Shown here: piece after piece, positions 6,756 through 8,216 of the stretch
Position numbering within the stretch: position 1 is the first letter of the stretch
Layout: every line of letters starts with the position of its first letter
NCBI GenBank assembly: GCA_016200125.1
Contig: JACQFK010000531.1
Location: 1-8,216, forward strand
Direction of reading: 5' to 3'
Length of the DNA stretch: 8,216 bases
Source: Planctomycetota bacterium
GTDB taxonomy: Bacteria > Planctomycetota > MHYJ01 > JACPRB01
Notes under the pieces: generated by a model
What the model saw: the letters and a program-made list of their open reading frames with translations, nothing else
Databases searched by the model: none
Told to the model about the DNA's origin: nothing
Translations under genes and position numbers: made by a program

Positions 6756-7841
6756 ATGAGACTCCTCCTCCTCGCCGCGCTGCTCGCGGCCGACGACTTC
6801 GACCTCGGCCGTCTGAAGCCGTTCTGGACGTCGACCACGCAGGACGGCGAGAGCGTCCTCTTCGTGAAGGAGAGCGACGTCGCGCGCGCGCCCCTGCTGT
6901 TCACGCCCACCCGGGTGATCTCCGTGCGCGGGACGATGGACTTCCAGGAGGGCCGGGACTGGGCCTGGGCGCCCGGCTCGGGGGAGCTGACCCTGCCGGC
7001 GGGCTCGCGGATTCCGAGCTGCACGCCGGCGGAGCTCCGCCGCCCCGCGGGCAGCCAGAAGTTCCGGCTCACCCACCGCGACGGCGGAGGCGAGATCCTC
7101 TTCGGCCCCGGCCACGAGTACCACGACCTGCAGGTCGAGGTGACCTACGAGCACGCGGGGGACGCCTGGAAGGGCCCCGTCCCCGCCTTCGCGGGGGAGC
7201 GCCTGCCCCGCACGACCGCGCGGCTGGCGGAGAGGAAGCCGCTCACGATCGCCCTGCTCGGCGACAGCATCTCGACGGGCTGCAACGCCTCGGGCTGGGC
7301 GAAGACCGCCCCCTTCCAGCCGCCCTGGCAGGAGCTCCTGCTGCGAAAGCTCGAGGCGTCGACCGGCGCCAAGGTCACGCTGAAGAACCATGCGGTCGGC
7401 GGCACCAACAGCGCCTGGGGACTGAAGAACATCGCCAAGGTCGTCGAGTCCTCGCCGGACCTCGTCATCCTCGCGTTCGGGATGAACGACTCCGGCGGCG
7501 TCGCCCCCGACGCCTACCGTGCGAATCTCCAGGGGATGATCGAGGCGGTCCGGAAGGCGCAGCCGGACGCGGAGTTCATCCTGGTGGCGACGATGCTGGC
7601 CAATCCGGACTGGACGGCGCTGCGCCACGAGCGCTTCCCGCAATACCGCGACGCGCTCGTCTCGCTGCGCAGCCCCGGCGTGGAGCTGGCCGACCTCACT
7701 TCCGTCTGGGCGGAGTTCCAGCGCCGCAAGCGCGACCTGGATCTCACGGGCAACGGCGTGAACCACCCGAACGACTTCGGCCACCGGGTCTATGCCCAGG
7801 TCCTGTCCAGCCTCCTCCTGCGCCCGGAGGCCTTCAAGTAG
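6756..7841 (+). CDS. Secreted two-domain SGNH/GDSL hydrolase (esterase-like)
   Basis: This 361-residue protein is probably exported; MRLLLLAALLA is a very short signal peptide followed by ADD. Residues about 40-150 form a beta-rich N-terminal domain ending in GGEILFGPGHEYHDLQVEVTY (111-131, two strands). The SGNH hydrolase domain follows (about 160-358): block I GDSIS at 169-173 with nucleophile Ser171, block II GGTNS at 215-219, block III FGMND at 241-245 with Asn244, and block V NHPNDFGH at 336-343 with His337. A jelly roll plus SGNH domain is the layout of CE2-type carbohydrate deacetylases, so removal of acyl groups from a polysaccharide is a reasonable inference. The usual Asp three residues before the catalytic His is missing. 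The frame allows a GTG at 6747, but that codon overlaps the TATAGT hexamer, and ATG at 6756 gives a cleaner signal peptide. It stands 60 bases from the preceding gene. Confidence 0.9.
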   Translation: MRLLLLAALLAADDFDLGRLKPFWTSTTQDGESVLFVKESDVARAPLLFTPTRVISVRGTMDFQEGRDWAWAPGSGELTLPAGSRIPSCTPAELRRPAGSQKFRLTHRDGGGEILFGPGHEYHDLQVEVTYEHAGDAWKGPVPAFAGERLPRTTARLAERKPLTIALLGDSISTGCNASGWAKTAPFQPPWQELLLRKLEASTGAKVTLKNHAVGGTNSAWGLKNIAKVVESSPDLVILAFGMNDSGGVAPDAYRANLQGMIEAVRKAQPDAEFILVATMLANPDWTALRHERFPQYRDALVSLRSPGVELADLTSVWAEFQRRKRDLDLTGNGVNHPNDFGHRVYAQVLSSLLLRPEAFK

Positions 7842-7912
7842 GCCGCCGCCCCTGGTTCTGGATTCACGAATTCTCTAGACAATTACTATCCATGGATATA
7901 ATATCCATACAC
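7842..7912. promoter_or_regulatory. AT-rich intergenic promoter region before the MarR gene
   Basis: The base composition changes sharply from GC-rich coding DNA to AT-rich DNA at about 7857. TATAAT at 7897-7902 is a perfect -10. The best -35 is TAGACA at 7876-7881 (one mismatch to TTGACA), but the 15-base spacer is short. TTACTAT at 7883-7889 gives a poorer alternative -10. No rho-independent terminator is visible for the SGNH gene. Confidence 0.6.
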
Positions 7913-7929
7913 ATGAAATCCAAGGATAT
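7887..7929. promoter_or_regulatory. Palindromic operator array of the MarR-type regulator
   Basis: Two perfect palindromes overlap: TATCCATGGATA (7887-7898) and ATGGATATAATATCCAT (7892-7908, an 8-1-8 inverted repeat). A third, looser one, ATCCAAGGAT (7918-7927), lies inside the first codons of the MarR gene. The shared half-site is TATCCA or its complement TGGATA. The middle palindrome contains the TATAAT -10, so a bound dimer would block polymerase. MarR proteins typically bind 16-20 bp AT-rich palindromes in their own promoters, so autorepression is the natural reading; binding itself is inferred. Confidence 0.75.
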
Positions 7930-8216
7930 GACCAAGCGCGCCTCGACGATCTACGGCGAACTTGGGCAGGTCCGGCCCTTCGACCGGGCGGAGCGCGAGC
8001 TCGCGGTGGTGATCCTGCGCACGGGCGACGTCCTCCACCACAGCGTCAGCCGCGCGCTCGCGCCCTGGGGCCTCTCGAACGAGCAGTACAACGCGCTGCG
8101 GATCCTCCGGGGCGCCGGCGAGGAGGGACGGCCCACCCTCGACATCTCGACGCGGCTCATCTCCCGGAGCCCCAACATCACCCGGCTCCTCGACAAGATC
8201 ATCGCCAAGGGGCTGG
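7913..8216 (+). CDS. MarR-family transcriptional regulator, N-terminal part (runs off the right edge)
   Basis: This gene is partial; 101 codons are visible. MarR proteins are dimeric winged-helix regulators that usually repress their own gene and neighbours until a small ligand binds. The visible part has the N-terminal dimerisation helix (about residues 25-45, rich in Leu/Val/Arg), then LAPWGLSNEQYNALRILRG (51-69), a typical MarR helix, and the DNA-binding helices with SRSPNITRLLDKIIAKGL at 84-101, whose SPNITRLLDKI part is the recognition helix. The wing and C-terminal helix are outside the window. ATG at 7913 has no Shine-Dalgarno site and lies ten bases after a perfect TATAAT, implying a leader of only a few bases. 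A second in-frame ATG at 7928 follows AAGGAT too closely to be a good alternative. The gene it controls, other than itself, probably lies to the right. Confidence 0.88.
   Translation, partial: MKSKDMTKRASTIYGELGQVRPFDRAERELAVVILRTGDVLHHSVSRALAPWGLSNEQYNALRILRGAGEEGRPTLDISTRLISRSPNITRLLDKIIAKGL

Noticed and set aside
6702..7784. 360-codon open frame on the minus strand opposite the SGNH gene
   Set aside because: The plus strand carries all recognisable SGNH blocks except the block V Asp; the antisense product is compositionally biased.

Overview
The window is high-GC DNA (roughly two thirds G+C by eye) from a bacterium. Its coding is dense, its secreted proteins have very short signal peptides, and it carries an ECF sigma / zinc-finger FecR module and an SGNH hydrolase. 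This resembles Planctomycetota or a related environmental phylum. That placement is inference; no marker gene here fixes the taxon.

Layout. The left third is read leftward: a secreted beta-propeller-like protein (776-2149), a small secreted protein of unknown function (229-717), and the first 81 codons of an acetyl-CoA-synthetase-type acyl-CoA ligase (1-244), which overlaps the small gene by 16 bases and runs off the edge. These three probably form one transcription unit. From 2277 everything is read rightward: a PAP2-type membrane phosphatase/transferase (2277-2867); a three-gene signalling operon with an ECF sigma factor (2890-3471), a membrane anti-sigma/FecR protein with an additional C-terminal beta domain (3481-4950) and a secreted protein of unknown family (4947-6695, start overlapping the previous stop as ATGA); a two-domain secreted SGNH/GDSL hydrolase (6756-7841); and the first part of a MarR-family repressor (7913 to the edge).

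How the genes may work together. The sigma and FecR genes look like a transmembrane signalling pair in which the zinc-binding N-terminus holds the sigma factor and the outer FecR and beta domains sense something outside the membrane. The tightly coupled 582-aa protein is the natural candidate partner. The beta-propeller protein and the SGNH hydrolase are extracytoplasmic and may act on polysaccharides, but no substrate can be read from the sequence. The MarR gene sits behind a strikingly AT-rich palindromic operator that contains a perfect TATAAT and is probably autoregulated.

The most notable pattern is in gene starts. Four probable transcript-leading genes (propeller, sigma, SGNH, MarR) have a TATAAT-like hexamer ending 7 to 10 bases before the start codon and no convincing Shine-Dalgarno sequence. 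The clearest internal genes have GGAGG-type sites. This suggests leaderless transcription of leading genes. No RNA genes, insertion sequences, CRISPR arrays or phage genes were seen, and no wholly new defence-type system is evident.
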